Part shown: positions 8,254-16,444 of the stretch, one piece after another | How the letters are laid out: every line of letters begins with the position of its first letter | Numbering within the stretch: the first letter of the stretch is position 1 | Assembly: GCA_934772445.1 (NCBI GenBank) | Contig: CAKVMJ010000016.1 | Location: forward strand, 1-36,001 | Length of the DNA stretch: 36,001 nucleotides | Reading direction: 5' to 3' | Source: an uncultured Clostridia bacterium | GTDB taxonomy: Bacteria; Bacillota; Clostridia; Christensenellales; UBA1242 | Position numbers and translations under genes: made by a program | The notes under the pieces: generated by a model | Databases searched by the model: none | What the model saw: only the letters and a program-made list of their open reading frames with translations | What the model was told of the DNA's origin: nothing

Positions 8254-8276
8254 AAACTTACTTAAAGGAGTTTTTT

Positions 8277-8738
8277 ATGAATATACTAGATTATTTTAAA
8301 AATATGCAAAGCAAAAAAAACACCACATTATATGTTTATGGTGTTTTCAAAGAAGTTTTATATGATAATAAAATGTCGGCATTTGACTATATAATGACAG
8401 CCCCATTTAATACCAAACAATATATATTTCCGTGCTTTTTTCTTTCAGAAGATGATGCCAGAGCACTACGAAATGCTTACACAAAGATTAAGTCAGATGG
8501 CGAAAGATATGGTGTATTTCAAGAAACCTACAACAATATTTTTGGAAATGGAAAGTCTTTATTCAAGCATAAAAACCAAAAACTTTATAGTAGCCTTGAT
8601 GAATTTGTTACTGATGTAAAAAATGAATATGAAAGCAATTCAAAAGATAACAACTTAAACAAAGAAACAAAATTTTCTAACAAAGAAGAAAAAATAGAGA
8701 AATCTGAAGATAAATCTTTTGATAAAGAACTATCATAA
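8277..8738 (+). CDS. Hypothetical protein with disordered charged tail
   Basis: 153 residues, not recognised. Residues 1 to about 115 look globular (YVYGVFKEVLY, FFLSEDDARALRNAY), and the last 35 are a Lys/Glu/Asn/Ser-rich low-complexity tail that is probably unstructured. There is no signal peptide or membrane helix. It has its own promoter and ribosome site and is divergent from the unknown gene at 7485-8054. No terminator directly follows; the nearest hairpin with a T-run is about 260 bases away at 9001-9024. Confidence 0.7.
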   Translation: MNILDYFKNMQSKKNTTLYVYGVFKEVLYDNKMSAFDYIMTAPFNTKQYIFPCFFLSEDDARALRNAYTKIKSDGERYGVFQETYNNIFGNGKSLFKHKNQKLYSSLDEFVTDVKNEYESNSKDNNLNKETKFSNKEEKIEKSEDKSFDKELS

Positions 8739-9108
8739 ATAAATATTTTAATATTTTTATACAAACTTAATTGATTTTTTGTTTACAACTAATTAAATAA
8801 CTCAACCACAATTGTTTTATAAAAATGATTAATAAATATAAATGAAAATTTTTCGTTTTCAAAAAAATTATTTATTATGTATGCAATAATATTATTGTAT
8901 AGTATGCAAAATGTTGATTTTTTATATTATTATTGATATATTATAAATACTATATTCTATAGTTAATAAAAATATAAAACCTTCACCAAACAAAATATTA
9001 AAACTATTTAGAATAGTTTTTTTTAAGCAAACTGCATAAACAGATTTTTATAATATAGAAAAGTTTTATATATAAGATTAGATATTAAGGTATATACAAG
9101 GAAAAATT
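8739..9108. other. 370-base AT-rich intergenic stretch
   Basis: No open frame worth calling on either strand. The stretch holds simple AT-rich sequence, a small GAAAA/TTTTC hairpin near 8842-8859, the terminator-like hairpin listed separately, and a TATAAT at 9049-9054 that may start the next gene. Confidence 0.5.
9001..9024 (+). terminator. Orphan terminator-like hairpin
   Basis: AAACTATT pairs with AATAGTTT around TAG and runs into eight Ts. It is 260 bases beyond the nearest upstream stop codon, so it either ends a long 3' UTR or a small untranslated transcript. Confidence 0.6.
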
Positions 9109-9750
9109 ATGGAAGATTTAATTAGTCAATATAATGAAATGCAAAATATATATGGTTCAAAAGAATTAGATCCTGTTTATGGTTGTGGCAAAAATAATAA
9201 TCCCGATATAGCGTTAGTATTTATGAATCCGACAAAGAAAAATATTGCTACAGCTAAAACCTGGAGTGGTTTAAAGGCACAATGGTTGGGCACAAAACAA
9301 ATTTGGGACTTTCTTACCAAGTGTAATTTATTTAATGCTGCTCTTAATAAAATAATTCAATCTAAAAAACCAAAAGATTGGACACCTTTATTTTGCCAAG
9401 AAGTTTACGATGAAGTTAGTAATCAAGGGTTATGGATAACAAATCTTGCAAAATGCACTCAAGATGATGCAAGACCATTACCAGATAAAATCTTCTTAAA
9501 GTATAAAGAATTATTGAAGAAAGAACTAAAATTGGTAAATCCTAAAAAAATATTTTTATTTGGAAATCAAGTGTCTTCTTTAATACTAGAAAAACCAATT
9601 ACTGTATCTACAACTAGACATAAAAAGTTTGATTTAATAATCGACAACAAAACTTATGAATGTTATGCCTTATTTTATCCAGTTGGGAATGGTAGATTTA
9701 ATCAAAACAAAACCATCGAAGATATAAATTATATTTTGAATAATACATAA
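9109..9750 (+). CDS. Uracil-DNA glycosylase superfamily-like protein
   Basis: 213 residues. The pattern GCGKNNNPDIALVFMNPT (25-42) resembles the first motif of family 4/5-type uracil-DNA glycosylases (GEGP...vGEAPG). WITNLAKC (109-116) resembles the ITNvvKC segment, and FLFGNQVSSLIL (149-160) the later beta-strand/helix. In the second catalytic motif HP(S/A) is replaced by YPVGNGR (190-196), so catalysis may differ or be lost. Cysteines 26, 72, 96 and 116 might include cluster ligands, but their spacing does not let me claim an Fe-S site. It is a single gene with an AAGGA ribosome site and its own terminator. Base-excision repair or a related nucleic-acid role is inferred; it could equally be an uncharacterised member of the fold. 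Confidence 0.65.
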   Translation: MEDLISQYNEMQNIYGSKELDPVYGCGKNNNPDIALVFMNPTKKNIATAKTWSGLKAQWLGTKQIWDFLTKCNLFNAALNKIIQSKKPKDWTPLFCQEVYDEVSNQGLWITNLAKCTQDDARPLPDKIFLKYKELLKKELKLVNPKKIFLFGNQVSSLILEKPITVSTTRHKKFDLIIDNKTYECYALFYPVGNGRFNQNKTIEDINYILNNT

Positions 9751-9766
9751 ATTAAAAATAATAAGA

Positions 9767-9798
9767 TAAAAACTCTCCTTACATTAAGGGGTTTTTTT
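9767..9798 (+). terminator. Terminator after UDG-like gene
   Basis: CTCCTTA pairs with TAAGGGG (one wobble) around CAT, flanked by an A-run and a T-run. The rest of the 9751-10067 gap is AT-rich and holds only the downstream promoter. Confidence 0.75.
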
Positions 9799-10014
9799 AT
9801 AAGCATTTAGATATTTATTCTGCAAATATTTTTCCACTTCTTGAAATTTTCTTTATTAAATAATAAACTTTATGGAAATCTATTAATATCTCTCTAATAA
9901 TCCTAATTAACTATGATTAAAATATGTAAACAATTAGATTTTACAAAAGCAAAATTTAAAAGATATAAATACAAATCCAAACACAATCTAAATTTTACGA
10001 ACAACAAATTCTGT

Positions 10015-10044
10015 TTGCATTTTTAATTCAAAAAAAGATATAAT
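10015..10044 (+). promoter_or_regulatory. Promoter of the flavin-reductase-like gene
   Basis: TTGCAT (10015-10020), an 18-base spacer, and TATAAT (10039-10044), then AAAGGAG before the ATG at 10068. Confidence 0.55.
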
Positions 10045-10067
10045 ATAAATAATTAAAGGAGAGAAAA

Positions 10068-10982
10068 ATGGATAAATTAAAAGAATTAAGAATTGTGGAT
10101 AATTTTTATCAAACATCGGCATTCTTCCCTATGCCAACAGTTCTAGCTGGAACAATTAGCCCTAATGGTCAAACAAACTTAGGTTCATATTCGTTATGTT
10201 TTCCATATTATGTGGCTGGAAAAGATTACTACGCTATGATACTTATCTGCCGAAACAGTTCAAATACAGCCCAAAACATATTGCGTACTAAGAAAGTTTC
10301 ATTAAATTTCATTCCAGACAATAGAAAATACTTCAAAGAAGCCGTAAGATTAGGTTTCCCCGGTGACACAACTGAAGAAAAAATGAAAAATTGTTTATTC
10401 ACATTAAAGGATAGCGATTTAAAAGGAAAACGCCCAAAAATTGTGAAAGAGAGCTTTCAAGTTTTTGAATGTACTTGGGACGATTCTTTAGAAAACGGCA
10501 AAGAATGTAAGGCTGGAAAACTAGAGGGATATGAGCCACCTTACAAAAACTTTAACGGAATAACAAGTAAATTTGGCGCTCATTTCATTTTAAAGATTGA
10601 TAGAATCTTAATGAAAGAGAAATACAACAATGCAATTATAAATGGTATTAAACCAAATAGTTTCCCAAGTGTTCCAGTGGATTATGGCTATAGAGATAGC
10701 ACTAATTTTTGGTACACCAAATTCAAACGCCCTATTGCTGAAAAAATTCAAGCAAAAGAAGGCGATGTAAAATCTGTAATTTACGCTGCCTCAAGAATAG
10801 ACCCAGATGTTAAATTTACCGATGAAGCTTGTGCAAAACTAACAAAAATTCCAAGAATTTTCTTAAAAGCAGCACTAACTCAAATGGTTAAGATTGCAAA
10901 AGAAGAGAAAATTAAATTAATTGATGAAAAAGCATTGGAAATTATTAACGATAAACGCCGAAAAGAAAAGAAAGGCAAATAA
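10068..10982 (+). CDS. Flavin-reductase-like split barrel with PCP_red-like C-terminal domain
   Basis: 304 residues. The N-terminal about 200 residues resemble the FMN-binding split barrel of flavin reductases (PMPTVLAGTISPNGQTNLGS around 22-41, with the usual Pro-Thr-x-Leu and Asn-x-x-Ser signature). The last 60-70 residues (FTDEACAKLTKIPRIFL and the following helix) match the pattern of the small PCP_red domain otherwise found at the C-terminus of light-independent protochlorophyllide reductase subunits and in some redox proteins. The very end is lysine-rich. The protein should be cytosolic and bind a flavin; the substrate is unknown, and nothing in the neighbourhood suggests tetrapyrrole synthesis. 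It is a single gene with a shared terminator against typA. Confidence 0.65.
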   Translation: MDKLKELRIVDNFYQTSAFFPMPTVLAGTISPNGQTNLGSYSLCFPYYVAGKDYYAMILICRNSSNTAQNILRTKKVSLNFIPDNRKYFKEAVRLGFPGDTTEEKMKNCLFTLKDSDLKGKRPKIVKESFQVFECTWDDSLENGKECKAGKLEGYEPPYKNFNGITSKFGAHFILKIDRILMKEKYNNAIINGIKPNSFPSVPVDYGYRDSTNFWYTKFKRPIAEKIQAKEGDVKSVIYAASRIDPDVKFTDEACAKLTKIPRIFLKAALTQMVKIAKEEKIKLIDEKALEIINDKRRKEKKGK

Positions 10983-10993
10983 TATTAATACAT

Positions 10994-11023
10994 AAAAAAG
11001 CGGTTAATTTTAACCGCTTTTTT
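10994..11023. terminator. Bidirectional terminator (10068 gene / typA)
   Basis: A-run plus GCGGTTA pairs with TAACCGC plus T-run around a four-base loop, between the two convergent genes. Confidence 0.9.
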
Positions 11024-11024
11024 G

Positions 11025-12866
11025 TTATTCACAATCAATATTGTTTTTCTTTCTGAAATCTGCTCTTCCTCTTTGAGTGTGGTCTAAGATTATTTTTCTA
11101 ATTCTTAAATTTAATGGAGTAACTTCCAAAAGTTCATCATTATCCAAAAATTCCAAACATTCTTCCAATGTTAATTTCTTAACTGGTTCTAATCTAAGTG
11201 CTTCATCAGATGCAGAAGAACGCATATTTGTTAATTGTTTTTTCTTACAAACATTAACAACAATATCTCCGCCCTTAGGATTCATACCAACAACCATTCC
11301 GCCATAAACCTTTTCGCCAACAGTTATTAGCAATTTACCTCTTTCTTGGCTGTTAAATAGCCCATATTGACACGCTTCACCAGTTTCATAGGCAATTAGT
11401 GTACCAAAGTTTCTTCTCTCGATATGACCCTTGTATGGAGCATATTCTTTAAATATCGAATTCATAGTACCCTCACCACGAGTGCTTGTTAAGAATTCAT
11501 TTTTATATCCAAATAAGCCACGGCTAGGAATTGTGAAATGAAGTCTAATTCTATTCTTATTAGGAGTCATATCCACAAGTTCGCCCTTTCTTGAACCCAT
11601 TGCAGAGATAACTGTTCCTGCACAATCTTCTGGAACATCAATATATAAATCTTCAATAGGTTCACATTTAACGCCATCAATTTCTTTTATTAAAACTCTA
11701 GGCATTGAAACTTGGAATTCATACCCATCTCTTCTCATATTTTCAATCAAGATAGAAATATGCATTTCACCTCTACCTAAAACTTTAAAACTATCCGCAC
11801 TTTCTGTATCGAAAACCTTCAAGCTTAAATCTTTTGTGGCTTCTTTATATAATCTCTCACGCAAATGTCTTGATGTACTAAACTTACCTTCTTTTCCGCA
11901 GAATGGACTATTATTAACCATAAATATCATTTCCATACTAGGTTCGCTAATCTTAACAAATGGGATTGTTGTGATATTATCTTTATCGCTTAATGTATCG
12001 CCAATTGTGGCAAGTTCGCTACCAGAAATACAAACAATATCTCCGCTTGAAGCACTAGGAATAGGTACTCTTTTTAAACCATCAAAAACAAATATATTAG
12101 TAACCTTGAAATTTGGTTTTTGGTCTTCTGTGTTGTGATAATTTGTTATAGCTAAAGTATCACCGATTTTAACACTACCTGTTTCAATCTTACCAATAGC
12201 CAACTTACCTAAATAATCGTTTTGCTCAGCAGAACTTACAAGCATTGAGAATGGTTCATTATCTCTATTTGCTGGAGCATCAATATAATTTAAGATTGTT
12301 TCAAATAAAGGAATAAAGTTTGTTCCTGTTTCGTTCATATCTAGGCTTGCAGTACCATTTTTAGCTGAACAGAACACGAATGGGCTATTTAGTTGTTCTT
12401 CAGTTGCATCAAGTTCTAATAATAGTTCCAAAACTTCATCTTGAACTTCTGCCACTCTTGCATCTTTCTTATCTATTTTATTAATAACAACAATAACCTT
12501 ATGGTTTAATTCAAGTGCTTTTTGCAAAACAAATCTAGTTTGAGGCATAGGACCTTCAAAACTATCCACAACAAGTAATACTCCATCAACCATCTTCAAT
12601 ATTCTTTCAACTTCGCCACCAAAATCTGCGTGTCCTGGAGTATCTATAACATTGATTTTTGTATCTTTATATTTAATTGCTGTGTTTTTAGAAAGAATTG
12701 TAATACCTCTTTCTCTTTCAAGTGCGTTACTATCCATAACTCTATCTTGAACTTCTTGGTTTTCTCTAAAAACACCACCTTGCTTCAACATTTCATTAAC
12801 AAGGCTAGTTTTACCGTGGTCAACATGGGCAATTATTGCTATATTTCTTATATTTTTATTTTCCAT
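11025..12866 (-). CDS. typA: Translational GTPase TypA/BipA
   Basis: 613 residues from the ATG at 12866, the usual TypA length. The GTPase domain shows AHVDHGKT (13-20), ERERGIT switch I, DTPGHADF and NKID. The EF-Tu-like barrel, EF-G III/V-like domains and the TypA-specific C-terminus follow (SRGLFGYKNEFL and NMRSSASDEALRL). TypA binds the ribosome at the A site and supports 50S assembly and growth under stress or cold. An upstream GTG at 12887 is in frame, but AAAGGAAG ends about seven bases before the 12866 ATG, and homologues start MxNxxIRNIAIIAHVDHGKT. Hence the shorter start. It is a single gene with its own promoter and a possible leader attenuator. Confidence 0.95.
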   Translation of the reverse strand: MENKNIRNIAIIAHVDHGKTSLVNEMLKQGGVFRENQEVQDRVMDSNALERERGITILSKNTAIKYKDTKINVIDTPGHADFGGEVERILKMVDGVLLVVDSFEGPMPQTRFVLQKALELNHKVIVVINKIDKKDARVAEVQDEVLELLLELDATEEQLNSPFVFCSAKNGTASLDMNETGTNFIPLFETILNYIDAPANRDNEPFSMLVSSAEQNDYLGKLAIGKIETGSVKIGDTLAITNYHNTEDQKPNFKVTNIFVFDGLKRVPIPSASSGDIVCISGSELATIGDTLSDKDNITTIPFVKISEPSMEMIFMVNNSPFCGKEGKFSTSRHLRERLYKEATKDLSLKVFDTESADSFKVLGRGEMHISILIENMRRDGYEFQVSMPRVLIKEIDGVKCEPIEDLYIDVPEDCAGTVISAMGSRKGELVDMTPNKNRIRLHFTIPSRGLFGYKNEFLTSTRGEGTMNSIFKEYAPYKGHIERRNFGTLIAYETGEACQYGLFNSQERGKLLITVGEKVYGGMVVGMNPKGGDIVVNVCKKKQLTNMRSSASDEALRLEPVKKLTLEECLEFLDNDELLEVTPLNLRIRKIILDHTQRGRADFRKKNNIDCE

Positions 12867-12890
12867 AACTTCTTCCTTTAACAACACTTA

Positions 12891-12919
12891 AAAAAAATTT
12901 TTGAAGGTTGTTCAAAATT
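12891..12919 (-). promoter_or_regulatory. Terminator-like hairpin in the typA leader
   Basis: On the minus strand TTTTGAA pairs with TTCAAAA around CAACC and is followed by eight Ts. It lies between the typA promoter and the typA ribosome site. It could attenuate transcription; no competing antiterminator was worked out. Confidence 0.4.
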
Positions 12920-12942
12920 AAAATTTTTTTAAAAACTTGCAT

Positions 12943-12971
12943 ATTTTAGCATATATATTATAAAATTTCAA
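12943..12971 (-). promoter_or_regulatory. Promoter of typA
   Basis: On the minus strand TTGAAA (12966-12971), a 17-base spacer, and TAAAAT (12943-12948) preceded by TG-C. Confidence 0.65.
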
Positions 12972-13005
12972 TAATTTTGGTTAAATATTATATATTTTTA
13001 ATATA

Positions 13006-13040
13006 AAAAGAAAAAGTTGCATTTTAAAATTCAACTTTTC
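13006..13040 (-). terminator. Terminator of the MazG-like gene
   Basis: On the minus strand GAAAAGTTG pairs with CAACTTTTTC across a 12-base AT loop, then a T-rich tail, ten bases after the stop. Confidence 0.7.
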
Positions 13041-13049
13041 TTTCTAATT

Positions 13050-13355
13050 CTAATCTTTTTCGATTAATTTTCTAGTTCTACCAATCTTTTGTTTTCTAAT
13101 TTCTTCTATCTCTTCTTCGCCAAAAATATATTCCATCTGCTCTGCCATATTTAAAACATCAGCAATTTCCTCACGAATATGCTCTAAATTTTCTTTTTTC
13201 TTATTCTCATCTGAAATAAAACCTTTTTCAATTCTTTTATTCTTGCAAAGTTCTTTAGTAAGTTCGCTCATCTCTTCAATACACATATCCACCTGTGCAG
13301 TCTTACCCCAAGTTTCAACGAATAATTTATAATCGTTCCTAAATTCTTCTCTCAT
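13050..13355 (-). CDS. MazG-like nucleotide pyrophosphohydrolase
   Basis: 101 residues of predicted helices. It carries the all-alpha NTP-pyrophosphatase signature: EEMSE (27-31, the EExxE metal site) and EEIADVL (the ExxD metal site). Single-domain members of this superfamily hydrolyse (d)NTPs to NMPs plus pyrophosphate and are thought to clean non-canonical nucleotides or limit ppGpp signalling. A charged KNKRIEKGFISDENKKKEN loop sits between the two motifs. The ribosome site AGAGGTAAAT is directly before the ATG. The gene is monocistronic, and the substrate cannot be read from sequence. Confidence 0.8.
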   Translation of the reverse strand: MREEFRNDYKLFVETWGKTAQVDMCIEEMSELTKELCKNKRIEKGFISDENKKKENLEHIREEIADVLNMAEQMEYIFGEEEIEEIRKQKIGRTRKLIEKD

Positions 13356-13427
13356 ATTTACCTCTTTCTATTAATAAAATATTTATAACATAAATTATCT
13401 AAATTTACAAATAAACTACTATTTTAA

Positions 13428-13456
13428 TTGCTAAAATGGTAAGTTTTAGATATAAT
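13428..13456 (+). promoter_or_regulatory. Promoter of the 13486 gene
   Basis: TTGCTA (13428-13433), a 17-base spacer, and TATAAT (13451-13456); the ribosome site GGGAGAAG follows. Confidence 0.65.
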
Positions 13457-13485
13457 TGATTAAATATTAAATTTGGGAGAAGTAT

Positions 13486-14085
13486 ATGTTTTGTAAATAT
13501 TGCGGTAAAAAAATACCAGATGATGCTAATTTTTGTCCATATTGTCAAAAGCAATTAAACGAAAATATTGAAAACAACCAAACAAAAGTTGTAATTGAAG
13601 AAGAAAAACCAAAAGAGAAAGTTTTTATTCTTAAAACTGCCACATTCAAAACAGATAAGCCAGTTGTAACAAACGAAAATTCACAAACAAATGGTATTAT
13701 TGCTTGGATTTTATCCACATATAATATATTAATGATTTTTATGCTTTTATTAGGACTTCTTGGATACTACACAACTCCCGGCGAACCTGGTAGTAGTTGG
13801 ATACTATCCTTTAAAGGTTCTTCATTATTGCTTATAAATGCGGTTGGATATATGAGTGGTGCAAGTTTTAAATCTTTAGAAAATGTACCAATTTGGATTG
13901 GTTATGCAATTCCTATCACTTTTATGATATTAGCTCTTGTGTTTGCAATAATTCAAATAACTAAAAATAAGAAAAAGTTTTCGATTACAACTCTTGTTTG
14001 CGTTTGTACATTCACAGTTATAACAATCTTAATTTCATTTGTTATATTCGACCCGATTAAAAATGCAATCCCATATTTTCAATAA
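13486..14085 (+). CDS. Zinc-ribbon membrane protein
   Basis: 199 residues. One zinc ribbon lies at the very N-terminus (Cys3/6/17/20, in the common 'zinc-ribbon domain' form FCKYCGKKIPDDANFCPYC). A Glu/Lys-rich linker of about 45 residues follows, then three hydrophobic segments at about 71-94, 136-158 and 166-188. The ribbon should face the cytosol. Function is unknown; the style of ribbon plus membrane helices echoes the operon at 4518-7239, but no sequence-level kinship is evident. Single gene with a bidirectional terminator shared with dapA. Confidence 0.75.
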   Translation: MFCKYCGKKIPDDANFCPYCQKQLNENIENNQTKVVIEEEKPKEKVFILKTATFKTDKPVVTNENSQTNGIIAWILSTYNILMIFMLLLGLLGYYTTPGEPGSSWILSFKGSSLLLINAVGYMSGASFKSLENVPIWIGYAIPITFMILALVFAIIQITKNKKKFSITTLVCVCTFTVITILISFVIFDPIKNAIPYFQ

Positions 14086-14090
14086 AAATT

Positions 14091-14120
14091 AAAAGGTACT
14101 AGAATTTAGTACCTTTTTTT
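14091..14120. terminator. Bidirectional terminator (13486 gene / dapA)
   Basis: AAAAGGTACTA pairs with TAGTACCTTTT around GAATT and ends in a T-run, between the two convergent stop codons. Confidence 0.9.
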
Positions 14121-14121
14121 A

Positions 14122-15000
14122 TTAAATAATATCATAATCTTTTAAAACATTGTTTAATTTCTTAGCGTTTTCTTTGCTCATTTTGGTTAAAGGTAATCTA
14201 AGCAGACCAACATCAAATCCTGACATATTCATAGCAGTTTTTATAGGTATTGGATTAACCTCATAAAACATAGATTTCATAAGAGGAAGGCTTAACATAG
14301 AAAGCTTTAAGCTTTTATCTATATAGCCCATATAAAAACTCTCACAAATCTCGTTCATTAAGGCTGGAAGTAAGTTTCCAAGTACGCTTATAACGCCTCC
14401 ACCACCCAAACTTAAGAAAAGATAAGTTAAACTATCATCTCCGCTATATATTGTTAAATCATCTTTGCAAAGCCTAAATAATTCCATAATTTGCTCTGCA
14501 TTTCCAGATGCTTCTTTAACACCAATAATATTTTTAAACTTTGTAAGTTTTTTAATAGTTTCCGGTAACATATTAACGCCAGTTCGAGATGGCACATTAT
14601 ATAAAATTATTGGAGTGGTTGTGCTTTTAGCTATTTTTGAATAATGTTCGATTAATCCAGTTTGAGTACATTTATTATAATAAGGCGTTACAATTAAATA
14701 ACCATCAACCTGCAATTTATCAAATGCTTTAATATTTTTTATAACATCTTTAGTGTTATTACTTCCTGCTCCAACAATTACAGGAACTCTCTTTCCAACT
14801 TGATTTACTGCAAACTTCACAACCGAGATTTTTTCAGATCTTGTCATTGTGGCAGGTTCGCCAGTTGTACCTAAAAAAACTATTGCTTTCGCACCATTTT
14901 CTATTTGCATTTCAATAAGCTCAGCAAACTTCTTAAAATTAATCTTGTTATTTTTAAAAGGAGTTATAATAGCTGGGCAATAACCTTTAAATAATTCCAT
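14122..15000 (-). CDS. dapA: 4-Hydroxy-tetrahydrodipicolinate synthase
   Basis: 292 residues, normal DapA length. DapA condenses pyruvate with aspartate semialdehyde. Schiff-base Lys162 lies in GVKEAS, the catalytic triad is visible as Thr46 (GTTGE, 44-48), Tyr108 (PYYNK) and Tyr134 (LYNVPSRTG), and Arg139 binds the substrate carboxylate. It starts ten bases after dpaB with a GGGGGAG ribosome site, making dpaA-dpaB-dapA one operon. The product feeds both dipicolinate synthase, encoded just upstream, and lysine/diaminopimelate synthesis. In B. subtilis the dapA gene is likewise the last gene of the spoVF operon, which supports a spore-linked supply role here, though it may also serve housekeeping. 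Confidence 0.95.
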   Translation of the reverse strand: MELFKGYCPAIITPFKNNKINFKKFAELIEMQIENGAKAIVFLGTTGEPATMTRSEKISVVKFAVNQVGKRVPVIVGAGSNNTKDVIKNIKAFDKLQVDGYLIVTPYYNKCTQTGLIEHYSKIAKSTTTPIILYNVPSRTGVNMLPETIKKLTKFKNIIGVKEASGNAEQIMELFRLCKDDLTIYSGDDSLTYLFLSLGGGGVISVLGNLLPALMNEICESFYMGYIDKSLKLSMLSLPLMKSMFYEVNPIPIKTAMNMSGFDVGLLRLPLTKMSKENAKKLNNVLKDYDII

Positions 15001-15010
15001 TCTCTCCCCC

Positions 15011-15586
15011 TTACTTTAATAAAATTGGTTGTAATTGTTCGCCATTTATAGCACTTTTTATCGTTTCTTCGATTTTAGAATAATCTGCAATCAAAGATTT
15101 AGGTTTTTTAATTGCATCATCTTGACCAAATGGTACGAAATAAACACCCTTTAAATTCATAAGAGTGGCAATATTTTTCAAATTCAAACCTAAGGCATCG
15201 TTTGTTGAAATTCCAATCACAACTGGTTTATTGTTTCTAATATGTGCTTTAAATACCATTGTAACTGCATTATCTGTAATACCATTTGCTAGTTTTGCAA
15301 GAGTGTTACCAGTTGTTGGTGCAACAACTAAAATATCTATTAAGTTTTTAGGCCCAATCGGCTCTGCTTCCACAATAGTGGTGATAGGTTTTTTACCAGT
15401 TATCTCTTCAATTGTTTTATTAAAAGTTTCAGCATCTCCAAACCTTGTATTCATAGTGTTTGCATTAGGAGTTAGTATTGGGATTAGATTATAACCATTA
15501 TCCACAAGTTTTCTCATCTCCTCTATAATTCTATCAAATGTACAAAACGAACCGCAAATAGCAAACCCAACATTAAGTTTATTCAT
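15011..15586 (-). CDS. dpaB: Dipicolinate synthase subunit B
   Basis: 191 residues from the ATG at 15586. A flavoprotein-fold protein (FAICGSFCTF at 8-17; VVAPTTGNTLAKLANGITD in the middle) that with DpaA converts the DapA product into dipicolinic acid in the mother cell. Dipicolinic acid is then moved into the forespore, where its Ca chelate gives heat resistance. An in-frame ATG at 15607 exists, but AAGGAGA lies six bases before the 15586 ATG and homologues start at this MNKLNVGFAICG. The start overlaps the dpaA stop by eight bases (ATGAATAA), so translation is coupled. Its presence is the best evidence that the organism forms endospores. Confidence 0.93.
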   Translation of the reverse strand: MNKLNVGFAICGSFCTFDRIIEEMRKLVDNGYNLIPILTPNANTMNTRFGDAETFNKTIEEITGKKPITTIVEAEPIGPKNLIDILVVAPTTGNTLAKLANGITDNAVTMVFKAHIRNNKPVVIGISTNDALGLNLKNIATLMNLKGVYFVPFGQDDAIKKPKSLIADYSKIEETIKSAINGEQLQPILLK

Positions 15587-16358
15587 AGATATTCTCCTTA
15601 TAATCATTTTTATGAGTTATAACATCAAACATTAACTCACCTGCGGTTTTAGAGCAGAACCTAGCAGGCAAGGCTGGTGCTAAAACATATCTAAATTTTC
15701 TTTCATCATTTTCATCTAAACATTTTATAGATGCTGTTTCTATCAAAACTGAATTATCTGAAAAATAACTCAAATCTTCTTTATCTAAAAATTGGAGAGG
15801 AATTGTATTTATAATAATATTAAAATTCTTTAAATCCTTTAAGAAAGATTTTTTGTAATAACAAGAATTTGTATATAAATAATATTGAGGAAACTTTACC
15901 TCATTGAAAGAAACGATTGAAAATTTCACGCCAAGATTTCTTAGCATAATTGCCATTCCCCTAGCAATTCTTCCACCACCCAAAATTAAAACATTGCTCT
16001 CGTATAATGATTCATCAGTTTCTGAAATCATTAAATTCAAAACACCTTCGCAAGTTAAGTTTGCATTTTTGATTGTAAAGATTTCATCAATCATAAGGTT
16101 TATATGATTTATATTTTTTTCTTTTAAAATACTCAATTTATTTTCAAGTAAATATCCGCAGACTAAATTTATATCGTTTGGTAAATTTTTTAAAAACTCA
16201 TCTTCAAATTTTTTAGCTGGTGAAAAAATTAAATAGTCACCTTTCTTTATTTTATCTAAATTTTCAGCATCAAAATTTTCCGCATCAAAATTATCTTTTA
16301 ACATTTTATCTAGCAAATATTTATTTCGTTTATCCGAAACATCAATAAAATATTTCAT
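15579..16358 (-). CDS. dpaA: Dipicolinate synthase subunit A
   Basis: 259 residues, shorter than the roughly 295 of B. subtilis DpaA. The Rossmann-type NAD(P) site GGGRIARG is at 127-134, preceded by NANLTCEGVLNLMI (98-111), typical of the family. The conserved C-terminal PALPARFCSKTAGELMFDVI segment is present. The shortening is in the N-terminal half, where a direct repeat NFDAENFDAENLD (23-35) occurs. DpaA is the dehydrogenase partner of DpaB in dipicolinate synthesis. A GGAGGAG ribosome site precedes the ATG. The 86-base divergent gap (16359-16444) shows no convincing sigma-A promoter on either strand but has CATA boxes, compatible with mother-cell sigma factors; this is inference only. 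Confidence 0.88.
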   Translation of the reverse strand: MKYFIDVSDKRNKYLLDKMLKDNFDAENFDAENLDKIKKGDYLIFSPAKKFEDEFLKNLPNDINLVCGYLLENKLSILKEKNINHINLMIDEIFTIKNANLTCEGVLNLMISETDESLYESNVLILGGGRIARGMAIMLRNLGVKFSIVSFNEVKFPQYYLYTNSCYYKKSFLKDLKNFNIIINTIPLQFLDKEDLSYFSDNSVLIETASIKCLDENDERKFRYVLAPALPARFCSKTAGELMFDVITHKNDYKENIYE

Positions 16359-16444
16359 TAAATCTCCTCCTAGGAAAGATTTATGAATAAAAAAAATTAA
16401 GTGTTCATATTAACAAAATTTAAAAAAAATTAATATCTTAAAAT

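Noticed and set aside
16359..16444. A sigma-K promoter for dpaA
   Set aside because: CATA boxes and an AC dinucleotide at plausible spacing exist, but the CATAnnnTA pattern is not met, so no promoter feature was entered.
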